A stretch of 64,000 nt of DNA from Candidatus Nitrosocaldaceae archaeon. GTDB lineage: Archaea; Thermoproteota; Nitrososphaeria; Nitrososphaerales; Nitrosocaldaceae. The position numbers and the translations under genes were made by a program. Positions 63,650-64,000 of the stretch are shown one piece after another. The DNA is taken from assembly GCA_026002835.1 (NCBI GenBank), contig BPGC01000005.1, forward strand, positions 48,239 through 112,238. Direction: 5' to 3'. Under the pieces are notes generated by a model that made no database searches, was not told the DNA's origin, and worked only from the letters and a program-made list of their open reading frames with translations. Numbering within the stretch: the first letter of the stretch is position 1; every line of letters starts with the position of its first letter.

Positions 63650-63946
63650 TTACCTCTTTCTTAGCCCCTTTTTTAATAACTCATTTGCTAGTGCTAGATC
63701 AGCTATCATCTCTTTTAATCTCTTATTCTCTTCTTCTAACTGTTTCTCTCTATTAGATACATTACCAGCTAAAGCTTTACTACCTCCTTCTATGAATTGT
63801 TCCTTCCATCTATATACCATAGATGCTTGTACATTATACTTCCTACATATCTCTGCTAATGGTTGATTGGTTGTTAATAACTCTAATACTATCATCCTCT
63901 TCTCTTCAATACTCCATCTCTTTCTAGCCATAATATACACCTCCAA
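63650..63946 (-). CDS. IS3 orfA (helix-turn-helix transposase subunit)
   Basis: 98 residues. KRWSIEEKRMIVLELLTTNQ, PLAEICRKYNVQASMVYRWK (the HTH, about 30-49) and a leucine-zipper-like region (QLEEENKRLKEMIADLALAN) are typical of IS3 orfA. It ends six bases before the orfB start. Since orfB is broken, the element is not self-mobile. Confidence 0.92.
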   Translation of the reverse strand: MEVYIMARKRWSIEEKRMIVLELLTTNQPLAEICRKYNVQASMVYRWKEQFIEGGSKALAGNVSNREKQLEEENKRLKEMIADLALANELLKKGLRKR

Positions 63947-64000
63947 AACTATACCTTAAAAATTGCTCAAAACGTTCCAGCTTTAATGGGGTACAGTACA

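Larger units (their letters stand above)
62844..64000 (-). mobile_element. IS3-family element, degenerate, reaching the window edge
   Basis: The left end reads TGGGAGTGTACCCCTC (62844) and the right end GGGGTACAGTACA (63988-64000); reversed, the latter gives TGTACTGTACCCC, so both carry TGTACCCC. It holds a complete orfA and a broken orfB. The same right end occurs in the remnant at 55735, which fixes the boundary. The exact outer base on the right may lie just past the window. Confidence 0.82.

Overview
The window is AT-rich archaeal DNA. The informational genes are archaeal: valS, SRP19, S8e, RFC small subunit, TruD, archaeosine TgtA, Kae1 and Bud32, prefoldin beta, an SRP/RNase P set and RimK-like ATP-grasp. 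The F420 genes cofC and cofD, the FUN14 and membrane-ferritin proteins, and the style of the ValRS (PYPSGRPWHIG motif) point to the Nitrososphaeria/Thaumarchaeota side of the archaea. The short insertions in two tRNA genes and an Asp-ligated ferredoxin fit a thermophile. I cannot place it to genus from sequence alone. Many genes look leaderless, with a TATA box about 25 bases before the start codon.

Layout. 1-33 kb is mostly conserved chromosome: an aminotransferase end, tRNA-Arg, valS, a deacetylase, the SRP19/S8e/ScpB run, RNase P RNA, a PAP2 phosphatase, a complete IS5-family element (7457-8427) with 10-base target repeats, a phosphohexomutase, tRNA-Thr, two small leaderless genes, TruD, a cation exporter, glycosyltransferase and winged-helix genes, Bud32, Kae1, a YchF GTPase, TgtA, ferredoxin, a ferritin-VIT protein, an alcohol dehydrogenase and a radical SAM enzyme. 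A nested IS graveyard (27.0-28.0 kb) follows, then DeoC, a DHH phosphoesterase, prefoldin, a DUF192 protein and cofC/cofD. 33.2-37.5 kb is a decayed integrated element lying between tRNA-Ser and tRNA-Phe: a broken TIR-like defence gene, two inverted 131-136 bp MITEs, a zinc-finger gene fragment, a cluster of palindromes and a frameshifted tyrosine integrase. 37.5-46.9 kb returns to core genes: MetRS-beta, PAC2, a reductase, an M24 peptidase, sugar phosphate isomerase, RFC, a phosphate transporter with its DUF47 partner, and a hydroxyacid dehydrogenase.

46.9-52 kb is a CRISPR locus: a leader with repeated operator-like motifs, 15 repeats of 37 bases, cas1-cas2-cas4, then only debris of a type III RAMP gene joined to a broken PLP decarboxylase. 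No interference complex is present here. 52-64 kb is accessory: an MscS channel, an ion transporter of the ArsB/NhaD type, a RimK-like ligase, a truncated VirB4-like ATPase next to IS3 debris, a truncated transposase, a run of secreted surface proteins and a degenerate IS3 element at the window edge.

The points most worth checking are the two tRNA genes with short non-canonical insertions flanking the decayed element, the IS5/MITE family that shares one terminal repeat and rebuilt a shared promoter through its target duplication, the 42-residue cysteine-rich microprotein, the CRISPR leader motifs, and the decayed two-domain TIR-like gene.
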